The position numbers were made by a program, and so were the translations under genes. Source: Bombyx mori (Eukaryota > Arthropoda > Insecta > Lepidoptera > Bombycidae). Taken from it: DNA of 64,000 nt. Numbering within the stretch: position 1 is the stretch's first letter; every line of letters starts with the position of its first letter. The notes under the pieces are model-generated. The model ran no database searches, was not told where the DNA came from, and saw nothing but the letters and a program-made list of their open reading frames with translations. The stretch is from positions 1,922,001 through 1,986,000 of the forward strand of contig NC_085116.1 of NCBI RefSeq assembly GCF_030269925.1, written 5' to 3'. This document shows positions 41,869 to 56,900 of the stretch, piece by piece.

Positions 41869-44800
41869 GAGCAAAACTCTGTCATCATCCAGTTGTTATT
41901 TAAATATCAAAGCCAATGTGGAGATCAAGCCAATTTGTAATGAAACGAGAGCTGCATTATTATTGAATTACCGCTTCTTGTTTTTTTCTTTTACGATGGT
42001 CGCTGTGAATACATATATACATACGCATACGTCACAGTATCACACACGATAAGAGTCACATTTGCGGTGTTTTTATCAGTGTTTCTTCGTAAAATGTGCT
42101 CGATTTGATCGTCTGTGTGTACTGTTTTGTTCGGTTATGTCAAAAACATTTGTTTAACAATTTTTATCGGGAACGGAATTTTAAAATAGTACCTATCGTT
42201 TAAAACTTTGAAATATGTATATTGTTGTATAATTAATAATTGGTGACGATTATAATAAAGCGTATGAATCGTCCTGATTAATAATACGTGTTTTTTTTTT
42301 TAATTACTTATTGTAGGCAGACGAGCATACGGCCCACCTGATGGTGTATAATATCGGGAGGTGAAAGGCTGTTTGGTTTAAGCGACATTTTTGCAACATC
42401 ACACGTGAGCCATTTAAAGGTTAAAGTTTGGAAAAAATACTATAACAATAGCTTCAATAGCTTCAGCTATTTGGATGGGGTAAACGTAATTAAAGTTCAA
42501 TTAAAAACATCGAATTGTTGATACTAATACCGAATAAAACGGCCCTCTAATTACAAAGATAAATGTCGCTTAAACCAAATAGCCTTTCACCTTTCGATAT
42601 GTTAAACGAACAGTTCAAAGTCTTTTCATAGACACACATGTAGTCTGAAATAGTCTTATAAAATAGTGTAATGAACTTAATTTGATTCAAGAAAACATAT
42701 CTTTCACTTAGCACGGTCGCTGTACTTAGTGCTCGTTTATGTAGTCAAATCTACCTATCTATCTATCTATATATATAAAAATGAATTTCTGTTCGTTAGT
42801 CTCGCTAAAACTCGAGAATTGCTGGACCGATTTGGCTAATTTTGGTCTTGAATTATTTGTGGAAGTCCAGAGAAGGCTTAAAAGGTAGATAAATATGAAA
42901 ATGCTCGGAATTAAATAAAAATTACAATTTTGTTTTTTTTTTTGATGCGTCCTCCGTCGGACGGATTGCTTTTGTTTGTTTTAAGTTTATTTTATACAAA
43001 AGTTTAGGTCTTTTATTTCGCGATTGAGGCACTACGAAGTCTGCCGGGTCAGCAATAATATACAAAATAGTTCTTATTTTCTCCACGACAGAGGACCGTT
43101 TCGTGACCACGTGAAAGGGCAGCGATATTTTTACATGAAACCCGTTTACGAAATGCAAAACGGAATCACAGTAAGAACGCATTATCATCCGGATATACGA
43201 TCGAGTATAAAGTTTCAAGGTTTGAAATTAAATTTAATTAATTAATAACGTAACATAAATTCTGCGATTGGTCCGTGCAAAATGAGAAAAAAATTATGAC
43301 ATTAATTCGTTTTAAAGGCGCGGATATATATTTCACTGACGTACTTTGAGTAGGAAAAAACATTACCTATTATGGGGTATCACATGTCGTCATTGTTCAC
43401 AACACGGGTGACGTGAAGGTGAAGGAATCTTTTGTTATCATCAAACGTGACATCTAGTGTTGATAATAATAAGTGTTTCCAATTTTTAAGTGCTTAATAA
43501 CAGATGTAAGAACAGTTTTGCTTTTGCCGTCGTGTCGGGCAGGTCCAGTAAGATACGTAATATTAGTTTCATTGGTGTTCACATTGAGCACTGATGAACA
43601 TAATTTACGTGCTCACGATGAATACATTCCGCCATATAAACAACGATGATTATAATCGACAGTCAAAGAATACGATTATAGTCGGTTGTTAATTAGAAGA
43701 TCGCAAGCTACTCCTATCATTCGTTATTGATTGTCTTTAATCCAACCCTCCATCTTAAACACCGATGTTAGTATGTGATGTGAACCCGCACGCGTCGATA
43801 CCATCTTACCATCGTCCCGCCGTTATCCTCCGCAAAACGATCAGATGTTTCGGTCTGACAACTATGACTTCCGCCTAAGATATCAAGATGAGTTAAAACC
43901 AGGCGGAACGTGAGCTCGATTGCCCATCATATTTCTGCAGCAACACCATTTAGGTCAAGGTCAGATGTTCTGTTTAATAAAACATTTCGTATTGAGAACA
44001 TTAGATCGTCCTTCGCCCGTATCATGCTAAGCAAGGTTGCTCTGGTACCAAGCATTTTATTCGACCTCGCTTCGAGAAATGTATGAAGCGTTTAAAAATC
44101 TCTTGATCTATATAAAACCGGAATTATTTTTCTATGTGTAACTCAATCAACCTTTCTTAATGTGACATTTAAGTTTATTCCGTAGAGGTGGTGTATTTCA
44201 TTGAAATTGTAATCACAATAATACATGGTTTCACTGATTTTTTTGCGTTATCACTTATCTTTGAGTTGCGATCTAAATTGAAATTGTTTTGAGCTCATCT
44301 GATTCCTCTCTGAAATGAATAATACGATTTTCCGCCACATAAATCGTTTGTCGCAGTACTTACGATATTAATCTACGGACACAAGACGACAGAGTAACGT
44401 CCTGATCTGGCCAATGCCAGCTCGTCCTTTCCTTCTTATTTTGTTATGAGCCACACATTCTGGGTCAAGGTTCTGTTTTGATGTGATGCTCTTGAGGAAA
44501 ATTGTTTGTCGCATTTCATTTCGTTCACAACGATTTAACTAACGTTGTATTTAAATGGAAAATTAATAGTTACTGGTGGTAGGACTGCTTGTGAGTCCGC
44601 GCGGGCAGGTGCCTACCACCACCCTGGCCATTTCTGCCGTGAAGCACCAATGCGTTTTGGTTTTAAAGGTGAGGCAGCCGTGGTAACAACTAACTATACT
44701 TGAGACCTTAGAACTTATATCTCAAGGTGGGTGGCGTATTTACGTCGTAGATGTCTATGGGCTTCAGTAACCACTTAACGCCAGGTGGGATGTGAGCTAG

Positions 44801-47800
44801 TCCAGCCATCCAAGCAATAAAAAAAAAAAAAACCGTGGTATATGTGTTCTCTTCCGCTAAATTAGTGACAGTGCAATCCGGTGACGACCGCGGTCACGAT
44901 ATGTGGGTCAAGATAACCGAAGAGTGTTCGCTACCCGTCCCACATTCGACACCGCGGGCGGTCGCAATGTTGCTCATATACAATTTTCACATTAATATGT
45001 GAAACGTGGTGTGTTCAGGAATGTTCACTGCCCTGTTATTGATACTGACGATGCGGCGACGGCAGTACGCACATGTCCTCTAGTTTAACCTGACTTGTGA
45101 ACAATATTTTCATGTATCCACACACAAACGCCGCATATTTCTTTTAAATATAATACAAGTGTTTTGGGTAATCTGTTTTAGCGCATTGGTGATTGTGTTG
45201 TCATCGCCGCAATAATGCTTTGTTTGTTTTCACGGTGAATTATCGATCGAATTAAACAAGTATTCTGTAAGTAGCCTTGTTGCTCCACTTTCGCTTTTAT
45301 CGGCCAAAGGTTATTTCGTCACGAACATTCGTACAACGGTTCGTATGCTTTCATTAAAAAGGGCTTCAATAATAAAATATTTAGATCCTCTCTTGTTCGG
45401 AAATTAGGCTATAGTCTGTTTAAAAAAAACTAAGAAAATGTAACGAAATCATTGCTCCGTGATAGTTGTAAGTCATGTAGGTCTAAAAACCACATTAGTC
45501 GTCTTGGCCCTTTGCATGCCAGATCGTTTCTCACGGTAAACCAGTTTCTCTTGACGAAACAACACTGTTCTCTTGTTTGTACGCTATCGTAGCCTGCTTA
45601 ATACATTCAAATTTAAGATACATCTCATGAACATAACGTCGTTGTGGTGAAGCTACCGCGGAGATATTGTATGCCTATATAGTAGAAACTTCAAAGTATG
45701 TCACCGTTTGCTATTGTGAAATTGATTAATTAACATGTTACGTAATCATTATAACTGGCGACATTCTCGTCTACGTATATAACCTCGTTTACAAATCTGC
45801 CAGAAAGATATATAAAACTCAACTTTATAATAAAGTTCTAAAAAATCTTGTAAATCTTTTAAAACATTTAATTTGTAAAATGTGTATTTAATAAAGTTTA
45901 TATTTTTAACTGTGTTGAAAATCGTCAAATGCACCGTCTGAGGTCACGCCGTTTAATATAAAACGCTTTCACTCTACATAACCCCTCTCTGTCCACCCCC
46001 CCACCGTACTCCGAAGCGCGAAGGTGTGAACGCCAAGTCGCGCTCGTTCTCATTCGCCAAATAATACGGATTTTAGTTTTACGAGTACGATTCTTAGCGA
46101 TGAATATTGTTGCGGGCGCTTAGTCGGTTCTGATTTACAGTAACTTATTCGTAGGTAAACTCGATTGGTCGTATATTGAATTTTAAATTGAAATGACGCA
46201 TGCAACGAAGGACAAGCATCATTTCAACTCGCATTACCTATTGTATTTATTATTCGTGTAGTTAAACGCGTATATATGGTGCCCATCACGAATATTATTA
46301 GTTGATATTGTCTCTCTTGCTCGACGAAATAAAGCGCTGGCTTTCGCGCCGACATTAGTCTCGTTCCACTTAGTAAATGGTGCACGGAGCGGTGGTTACG
46401 TGTCACCATAGAGATTGTGGCCGATTCAAAACAACCGTGAGAAGTTATTTCAATGATAAACAGAAGGCACGCCGGTCGCTGCTGCGTCTAAACAACATAG
46501 CGTTCGCTTTTAATTTCGATGCCTCCAATGAACACTACGCTAACTCCAAATTCTTAGATTTACAGGAGGAGCGTTTAAACGAAAAAAGTTAATAAAATCT
46601 TTATTATTGCAGATATATTTATGGTTTTTTTGTGTAGCTAATTGATTTACTCTTGCTTCGAACCCCATCAATAATGATTAATTGTAATACTTTTAATATA
46701 GTGAAGCGATTTGCGTGAAAAACGAAAAATTCAAAATTTTGAGTTAGAGTAGTGTTCATTGGAGGCATCGATTTAAAACTAGTGCTCCCCAAACTAGTCC
46801 AAATTCGACTATAATTAATTGAAATTAAAAGTTTGAACATTATCATGATTCTATTGTCAATGATTATTTATTTTACTTCTACAATCACGGATTTCGCCAA
46901 GACAAATAATATTAAAGATAAGCAATATTAATCTATTTTAAATTTAACCACAGACTTTAAACAATGACAAAAGTTTGACAATAAACAAAAGAGTATATAT
47001 GCGTGTTATTTTTATTTATTTAATGTATTTGTAATGCGTAATTTAAATAAACTGCACTCCCCTACATTCTTTAAAAGTGTGAGAAATTTCACACTCCTCC
47101 GTCCGCGCAATATTCGTAAAAAGGTGTACAAAGTATTTTCCCTTGACGTATTAACGTATACAGTTTGCTTGTACGATGTCACTCTGTAGGAGATGTCGTC
47201 GTGCGAAATAAAACAGCTCAGCAAAATTAGGATCGGTTTTTGTGCCCTCGAATTTCTAGACTAGACGTGAGGTCGTCGGCGACGGGTTCGTTAACCGCGG
47301 TCGGCGCGTGCCTCTGCCGTTTTACCAGCGTGTGTAGCCGCATCGCGCACTTGTTAACCCCTCACGCTCGTTACGTATGTTATTCTCAATGTCACAGACG
47401 GACAGTCGTGTTACAGTCCACCTGAGGAGAAAGAGCCGTTGTAGCACAACAATAACGATGCTATAAGAAGAGTAACGCCCCTAGTTTCTAACAACAAAAA
47501 AATTACTATATTACAAGGTCAAAATAAAACTCCACCCCGCCTATTTCTGCCGTGAAACAGTAACGCGATTCGTTTTGAAGGGTGGGGTAGCCGCTGTAAC
47601 TATACTGAGACCTTAGAACACACCTCAAGGTGGGTGGCGCATTTACGTTGTAGATGTCCATGGGCTCCAGTAACTACTTAACACCAGCCCACCTGTAAGC
47701 TCGTCCACGCATCTAAGCAATAAAAAATAAATAAAAAAATTTATTACAAGGTTAAAATAAAACTTTTAATTTTGACCAAACAATGTTATGTAGCCATTCT

Positions 47801-50800
47801 CGTTAAAGATAAAAAGATAGATTTAAAGTTACGTTATGTTTATCTTTAATACATAATTACCAGAGTAATTGATTTATTATAATTGTCAAAAAAAAATGTA
47901 GGTATGTTTCCGCAAGTTGCATTTGTTTGTGTTTTATTATTTTGATAACCATAATCAATCAATCGAATCAGTTGGTCGTTATGATAGCTAGTTAAAAACA
48001 AAAATAATTAACATTTATGCCTCTTCTCCTTCATAAACCATTAAACGTGACTATAACCCTTAGCGGTAGCTATTTCTTACATATAGACAAGATATTTGAC
48101 AAAACGCTGAGGCGCGTTTACAATATTTTCAAGATTATTTAGCATTATACAATTTCCAATTAACGACAAACGGATTGTAGACCTAGCAGAGCTCATATTA
48201 TGCTCGCTAAGAAAAATTTTGTACTAATACTCATTAAAATATCTTAATTCCTCTACCCCTCCATCCGCTACAAAAATGGGTCATTTATAAAATCAATTTT
48301 ATAGACAAAAGTATTGTTCTTAACACACGCTTTCAGTTCGCCGGAATATTTAAAGACAGTTTAAATTACCTTTATCTCTAAATAATTTTTTAGTAGAATA
48401 TGAAAGCGTATTTTTGATTTTGCTAATTGCTTTCATACAACGCATTTGATTGAAATGAACATGAGGCGTTTCTTGAAACCTTTAGATAATTAAAAAAATA
48501 AGTAACCCTTAAATAAGTAGAACTCACAGGAAATAAATACGTTTAGATTTGAACCATTCTCATACATTGAGTTCAGTCAAACTCAATAAAAAAAAAAACG
48601 ATGACGTCACGTGTCAACGTACCATCGAAATGATTAAGTCATTGATTGTTACAACACCATAAACGACTCGCAAACAATAACCCCCCATTGAACGCGTCCT
48701 ACTGTTGTAGTAGCAAAAGTAAGTACCAAGCCAACTGGTCGGCTGCTTAATAAGTATCAGGTAGGTACTTAAGCAAGAATTCGAATATTTAAAACAGAAT
48801 GGTCCTTAACTTTTTATAGCGTTGTCAGGACTTAACAACATAACCGACAGAGATGTTATCGTTGGAATCGTGCATTGAGACAACACGTTGTATTACAGCT
48901 TACAGTGTATTATAAAAACATATAACATCAGAATTACACCTCGTCTCCCCTGCCCCCATTCCAATGAGGATTTTAGTAAGACTATCTTTTTTTAGTATCT
49001 CTATAGTTGACTATCTCTTTCTTAGTAAGGCTAAAACGGGTAGGTAAGGAATACGGGAATGCAACTCCTCTCGGAATACTGTTCGACATTATCTCTTTAT
49101 AATAGTAATAAGTCTTCCTTCCTTCCTCTTTATTCTTATTTTCTGAACACTATGGTGTCTTGAGTGCCCGCGTGAGCCAACCCTAAAATCCTATCTTTTT
49201 TTCTTGCGAAGCTATCATAGATTCCAGTTTATAAGTTACAATAGTTGTAATATTAAAATTTCCACCTACGGGTTACGCTTAAAAACCAGTGTCTCGAGCG
49301 GCGCGCCTGTCCTTTTAAACTTTGAAACAATATTTTGTTTTGGTTTCGATATTAATTTGGAGATTTATCCAGAAATCAGTTTAAAAATATTGTTTATAAA
49401 ATTCGTAAAAAAAGTATCATGTTATCGTTGAAAAGGAAAGTTACAGAAAAGTTTCGAAATACATAATAATATGTATTATGTAATTTCGTTTTTTTTTAAA
49501 TAAAATAATATATTTTCTAAGTTTTTTCCTATTTTTTTAGGGTTAACAGTTACTTGAGACTTTCACCTCTGACTCTGGGCTCCGGTAGGCGTATGTGGTG
49601 TCAAAATAAGCCGAGAGCTTGTTCACTCAAATTTAGCAAAAAAAAACCATGACAAAAAAGTATTGAAAATCTTTGCGTATTGAATAAAAAAGCGTATGGT
49701 AAATTAATTTACTTGACTTATCATAATTACATTAACAAATACATACAAAAACAGTGACTGTACGATACACGTGTAAGATGTAGGTACGTACATACGTGAA
49801 CCGATTTACTCTTAAAATTTATCAAGCATGCACTCGTTTTATTCCGTCGTTCGAAATGTTCAATCACTACAATTTTAAGGTAGATAAATATTATTGATAT
49901 CACGACAGAGATCACGTTTCGTCATTGAATTTTATGGTATGTAGGTAGGTAGTATGTACGGACATTATAAGTTGAAAATAATGCGCAAGAGTTTCGCTGT
50001 GGCCTCCCCGAGCCGATGGCGCGTGCCTCTAGACGCATTCAACGCATAACAATTCCATTTTAGTACTCCGACACATGCAATATGAGACTCCGTTTGATTG
50101 TAACAACGAATTTCGCTTACTCAAACGATTGCCTTGTTTATGAATATAACGTTACAATATTTAAATTTTGTAAGCTACGTGCTTCTCCGAAGTTATTCTG
50201 CGTTCTTTAATCGTTTTTTTTTTGTGGGTTAAATAAAGCTGTTTTACTGGTGGTATGACCTATTGTGAGGCCATACGGGTAGATACCACTACCCCGCCTA
50301 TTTCTGTCGTGAAGCAGTAGTGTGGTTTGTAGGGTGGGGCGGCCGTTGTAACTATACTGAGACCTTAGAACTTATATTTCAGGGTGGGTGGCGCATTTAC
50401 GTTGTAGATGTCTATGGGCTCCAGTAACCACTTTAGACCAGTTGGGCTGTGAGCTCGTCCACCCAGCTAAGCAATAAAAAAAACCTATTCCTTATGTCCT
50501 TGCATTTAGTTTGCGATTTAAGCCAAGACGGCTTAGATCGCAAAATAAACGTTTTTTTTTTTCATTTCTTTGCTTCCTCTTATCATATTAGCGTTCAATT
50601 TGTTGTTGTTGTTTTTTTTAAATTAAAACAGCGCAAAAATTCCATCATTCAGTATTCACGTGCTAAAAGTATATATCATAAACAACTAACTACAAAACGT
50701 AATAATAACGTGGAGTATTAATTAATACAGTTTACGTGTTTGTTTGTGTAAGTATTGTCTATACAAATAGTCCTTGCTCTTGACAGTCTCGAGAATAGAA

Positions 50801-53800
50801 CGTTTATCGCCACTGTTTATTTTCAATCTTCGTCCAACGGTTTCAATGTTAACCGAATCACTATTAAACGTTTTAATCTTTTATCTCGTACATCTGGGTT
50901 CATAGGTGATTATTTTGCTGTCGTGAGAAATATTCCTATCTCCCTCTAACGTTGATAGTTCACCGCCTATAGGATAGAGAGAGAGCCACATTAATTTGTG
51001 TCTAGTTTGCGACCGCCTACGCGTACTTGCTTAGTATTTGAATATGTACATACGGTTTCAGTGGAATATATTTGAGCGCAATGTAAATTTTTGCACTAAT
51101 AAAAGAAAATTGTATACATTCGTGTATTTTGTTCGACTAAAATTCTTCCAAAAACTCTCTATTTGGTGTAAAGTGTTATTGCTACGCAGTAGAACTTACG
51201 GACATACGGTACCTACCCTTGTGGGTTTCCAATAGGTCCACAAGTAAATTACAGTTAGTGATCGCAGTACGTAACCCACTGAATTTCTCACTGGATCCTC
51301 TCAAAAGGTCGCGATTCCGTTCCGGTAGTAGATTCATCAAAGCACTGCTCTTGCTAGGAGTAGTGTTAGCAAGTCCTTCTCGATTGAACTGTGAATGAAC
51401 GCAGTGGTTCAAGGTAATATTGATGAATTTTACTCCGGTGGCGGACGAAATCTACCAGACAGTGCGTAGCTGATAGTCCCTCTAGCCTACCAGCGGCTAA
51501 GGACGAAAAAAAAGCAGTACCTCTGTATAAAACTCACGAGAAGGCTGCAGTTCATTCTCTAGTGAAACCATTAGGGGTCATTTACGATACCCATCGGAGG
51601 AGATATAGCGGTGATATTCTAGGCCTAAAGAATAACCGTACACGGAAACCTTTTTTTTATGTACACCTCATATTACTCATAAACCGTTCAAAAGACGGAC
51701 ACATTATTAGGTAAAACATGATTAGTATATTGATGATGCTAAACATAAGAAACATAAATATCATACTTAATGCTTATAAAATGCAATTGTAAGCTTAAAA
51801 AAATCAGGAAGCGCATAACAGCCCAATGATTTTACAAGAACGATTGAATATCAATTGTTAAATACTATATGTAGCTTACGTATTAGAATTATATTCACGT
51901 TCTTAAACATTCGAAATTCTATAAGCGATTGCATTGTGTATCTTATAGTGTTTATATAGTGCATTCTTTTGTTTATCTACATATTCTCGCTATGGCTTTG
52001 TATCTTTATCAGTATTTATATTATCTGCACTATAAAAAATGATTTCTTCTTCTTTTGTTGTGTATTTATTGTTGACGTATTTGGCTAGTAATAGGATGAG
52101 GATTCTACTACTAAAGAGGGATGCTTCTTTCAGAAGAGCGGTACTTGGTTCAGAGGTTGAGTACTTACGTCCTTACGGATCCCGTCCTTACGGATCCATC
52201 AGATCCAATAACTCTTGCATTAGATACCTTCAGCTCTAACACTAGGAGCAGGCTGAGGAACCCCGGTAACCGTACTCGTCGAACTCGACAAAGAGGTCTA
52301 CGTGCAGCCTAACCCATGCATCAGCCCGCTGAGTTTCTCGCCGGATCTTCTCAGTGGGTCGCGATTCCGATCCGGTAGTAGATTCATTCGCGAAGAACTG
52401 CTCTTGAGTTGTTAGGTCTCCTTCGGAGACGCGCGGGAGCAGTTGTTAGCAAATCCCACCCCTCCTGGCTGAGCCTTTGCTCGCCCACCTGTCCTGGTGA
52501 AGCTGGAAAGGCCTCCGGGCCACCAGTAATCTCTCAATCATAAAAAAAAAAAAAAAAGGTTGAGTACTACTCCCGTCTCGGAATTGGCCTTTCCATTTCA
52601 CTCTAGATAAAAGAAAGTCGTTAGGACTGTAGATAATACTGATTTCGCGAATCGTTTATAACCTCTAGGTCTGCGAAGATAATTTGGTGTTCTCTGCGTT
52701 TTGTACAGTATGATCCCTGGAGATTTATTTGAAGAATTGTTTTAACTAACCTTCGCGTCTTGACACCGAAGCTAAAATCCACTACTCATCAGGTCAAAGT
52801 GGCGGACCGTTCCGACGGAAACTTAGGAAAAGCCTATGGTCTTAATGTCGCAGTAATCTTTTGGCTGCTGCTAGTGTTATTTTTGTGTCAAGTGTTTTTT
52901 TTGTTTTTATTGCTTAGATGGATGGATGAACTCACAGCCCACTTGGTGTTAAGTGGTTACTGGAGCCCATAGACATCTACAATGTAAATGCGCCACCCGC
53001 GTTGAGATATAAGTTCTAAGATCTCAGTATAGTTACAACGGCAACCCCACCCTTCAAACCGAAACGCATTACTGCTTCGCGGCAGAAATAGGCGGGGTGG
53101 TGGTACCTACCCATGCGAGCTCAAAAGTGGTCCTACCCACCAGTGGGTACATTCCAAGAACATTCATGTTTTAGCGTTTATAGGTCTGTCAATGCCTCTA
53201 CTAATCATGGCTAATAAAAATAATACACATCACAGATCAACATTAAAACCGTTTCGAACGGACAACACAACACAGTACGGTGGATAACGTGTATGTGACA
53301 TAAGTGTACACACGCGCAATCCATATTAACGATGACGTTGGCGGAAGTCGAGCGGACCGCGAGACGGTCGCGATACGAGGAGTGCCGTTGTCTGTAGCTG
53401 TTTCCAGTTGGAAATTTAAAAACGACAAATTGTCAACTGTTTTATTATATAACATACGCTGCAAAATGTTTAAAAGTTTTTACGGTATTTGACGTTTGAC
53501 TGGTGGTAGGACCTCTTGTGAGTCCGCACGGATAGGTACCATCACCCCGCCTATTTCTGCCGTGAAGCAGTAATGCGTTTCGGTTTGAAGGGTGGGGTAG
53601 CCGTTGTAACTATACTTGAGACCTTAGAAGTTATATCCCAATCTGGGTGGCGCATTTACGTTGTAGATGTCTATGGGCTTCAGTAACTACTTAACACCAG
53701 GTGGGCTGTGAGCTCGTCCACCCATCTAAGCAAAAGTCCGAAGTCACAAGTGCTTTGTAATAACTTCCACGCTGCTCTTGAAAGCGTATCGTGTGATAAG

Positions 53801-56800
53801 TCCACGGTTGAGCGATGAGGGTCATCATGCCGGTACTCGACCTAGGAATAAAGAGAAATGAGGAGACTACTCCACGCCGTCGGATTACAGAGAAATAGTT
53901 GTAGTAACGCGCGGAGGTCAAGAGCATGTGTGCTCTAGTTGCACAAATTGTTATCCAGATAAACTCGACTGATGTTTTAATAATCTTTTGCTACTACAGG
54001 AAGAGGGGCATATACGAGCATAGAGTCCATCTGATACAAATATTCGCAGTCACTCATGGACGTCTGCAATGCCAGGAGCCCTATTTACCGCTGAGTAGAA
54101 TGCTACTCAAAATTCGTTTGAAGACGGTCATTGCATAGCGATTTCCAAACTGTATTAAGAAGTTTATTCCGGATGGCGCGTACTGAACTATATCCCTGGA
54201 AATGCACTGTGGATGGACGCGATCGTTCTTGATAAAATTGACTTCTCCGGTGGCGGGCCATGCGATGGTAAAAAGTAGATGTCGGCATCTCCGGCGATTC
54301 AATAGAACATTAGTCCAGTAGATGTCAAATGTGAAGCTTTTGAATCTATTGCAATACTCTTGAGCCGATATTGATCATACTTAAAAAGTGTATGTTTCTT
54401 CAAGCACCGGTCACCGTCTGTACGATTACTACGAAGAGTTCCTGCACATGCAACCTAGCCCATAGACATAACTCACTGACTTTCTCACCCAATCTCAGTG
54501 GATCGCGATTCCGATCCGGTAGTAGATTCAGCACTTCTCTTGCTAGGCAAGCTCTCTCAAGTTGAGTCCGTGAGTTCACATGAAATTACAAAACTGAATG
54601 GCACACCGTATTCTTCAAAATTTCAATGTCTCATATCGTAATTTAGTTCTAATTCTTTATCGTATTTACCAAGGAGGAGAAATCGAGTATAAAATGTCAT
54701 GTTCATGTATTTCTTCGTAAGACGCTATTGGCGACGTATTTAAAATGCACAACAGTTTTGTATCTGATACGGCGCGTAATTGTAAACATCGTATCTGTCT
54801 CCCCGATATGCACATATACTCGTTGTGCTGTCACAACCAGAATAATTGAGATAAGAATCAAAAGTTCCTTGACCTCCAATATTACTAGGAAGCCAAATAG
54901 TAGTATTCAAATTAAAATTTATAATGCGATTACAGTTCTTTTGTATTAATTGTCTTTTTTTTATTTGCCTCGGTCGATTTTACAACGTGAAATATTTCAA
55001 CGGATTAGATCGTTTCAATAACACCCACCGTCTTTTTGTTTTTGTTTACAAACAAATAATTTTGTAGCCCCTACAGTTTTATTGGTCGGCCCGAACAAGG
55101 AAGGGCGCATGTGGGACATTTTATAGGTCGTTACTGAACCTCGTGTTGTACTAGTGTGAACCAACCCTTCGACCCCGCCGAAATCGTGGTACGTCTAGTG
55201 ACGTCATACGTCAAAAATGCAGTAGCGAAGTGCAGGGCCGGGGGCGGCGCACGCGCACGTCGTCGCATCGATTGTTTACCCGCTAGTCGCTAGTAACGTA
55301 ACCGCGCGACGTTGCCGCTGCGAACGTATACCCCTCTCACTTTCGCGGTTAGCGCCGTCTCGTACGCACGGTACGGGCCGTCCCGCTCGCACGTCTAGCG
55401 GTGCTCAACTTTTTTCTACTTGCTAACTTTTTCGGTCTAGGCTGTGAACCCTTGCGCGATTGGTTGTTTATAATCGACTAGTAATTAATTATAAATCTCG
55501 GGTCCTAATTCAATCAAATATTTTTTTTACGTAAAAATGTTTTCGTTATCCAATCGTTCTGTTGGTGCATTTATATCGATTTACGAACGTAACGGACAAA
55601 GTTAGTCATTCCTGCTTGTTTCCAAATATAGTTAATGCAAAAGATATCAACGCGCCTGCACGTGAATTGCTCGCGTGGGCGACCTTTATTGCAGGGACTA
55701 CGCACACAAAGCAACGGAAATAAATGCAAGACCAAAATAATACATTTCTATTATATTAATTCTGTAAATTTGACAGCAATAGACTTCGTTGTGGTGAAGT
55801 TGTGTGACATTCGGATATTGACTTGATTTCAATGTAAGTACGTTTTGTAGAAGTACCCCAGTTAGCTGCTGCAGCTAATTTAGCTTCTACCTGAACGATC
55901 AGTGGAATTGTTTTAAAAAAAAAGGTACCCTTGTGTACCTGATTCTCGTATTATCGACGTTCCAGCTAAAATGTTGCTCTTGATTTTTCATTGCATACCA
56001 TTGACCTCATTCGTGTGGGCGGGCGCATTCAGTAGCGACACGTCTAACGTTCAATTCAACTGTAATTTTATTTGAGTCACTTCATTTCATTGTAAAAAAA
56101 ATTATTGCTAATTGATTCACGTCAAAAGACAAAGGAGTCCAATTCGAGGCTAAGGGTTTTTGTTTAAACTTCCAATGTTAAGCAAAGGTTTTTTTTTGTC
56201 GTGCCTGCGTGAAACGATGATCGAAATATGTTATATAAAAGCCTTACGCGTAACAAATTTTGTGTGTTTAAATCAAAAACAATATTTAATCAAATGTACC
56301 TAAGTGTGTAATCACAATTTAGCGCGCTAGGGGTTTTTTTTTTGTTTTTTTTCACGATAAATAGAGAAGTAAAGTGATCACATAGTTACAATAGAAAGTG
56401 AAGCGTCGCATCGGGCGTTAGAAAGCGGTCGGACCGTACACGGAGCACCGTCCGACTTTGTCTTCACAACCTTTACTTGAATTCCAACGACGAAAAAAAA
56501 AAAACATAGGTACCTAACCTACACACAAGTGGGTAGGTAGGTACGTAGTGCGCAATGTAAAAAACTCGAAATCTTTGAATATCGTTTCGCTATGAATTTA
56601 ATTTGCAAAATTTACGTTTACCATCGCCATCGCCCATAGTCTCTAAGAATGCTAGTACCTATAGGTAGGTATACATACGCTATTTATATCATCAACTAGC
56701 GACCCGACCTCGCTTCGTTTCGGGGACTAAAATTTAATAGTGCTGATTGTTTTTTTGTTTTTTTTATAAATCTGAACCTGAGAAAATGTTAATAAGTCAA

Positions 56801-56864
56801 ACGCCATTAGGTTACATTTGAAAATTTGGTAGTTAAGTTTTCTTAAATTTTCTAATATTACGCG

Positions 56865-56900
<36 letters not shown>

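Noticed and set aside
41646..41888. Open frame with a run of phenylalanines
   Set aside because: It is the translation of an 81-nt A/T tract.
47240..47425. Open frame near a GC-richer patch as an exon of skuld
   Set aside because: It does not resemble MED13, and the two real exons already join in phase without it.
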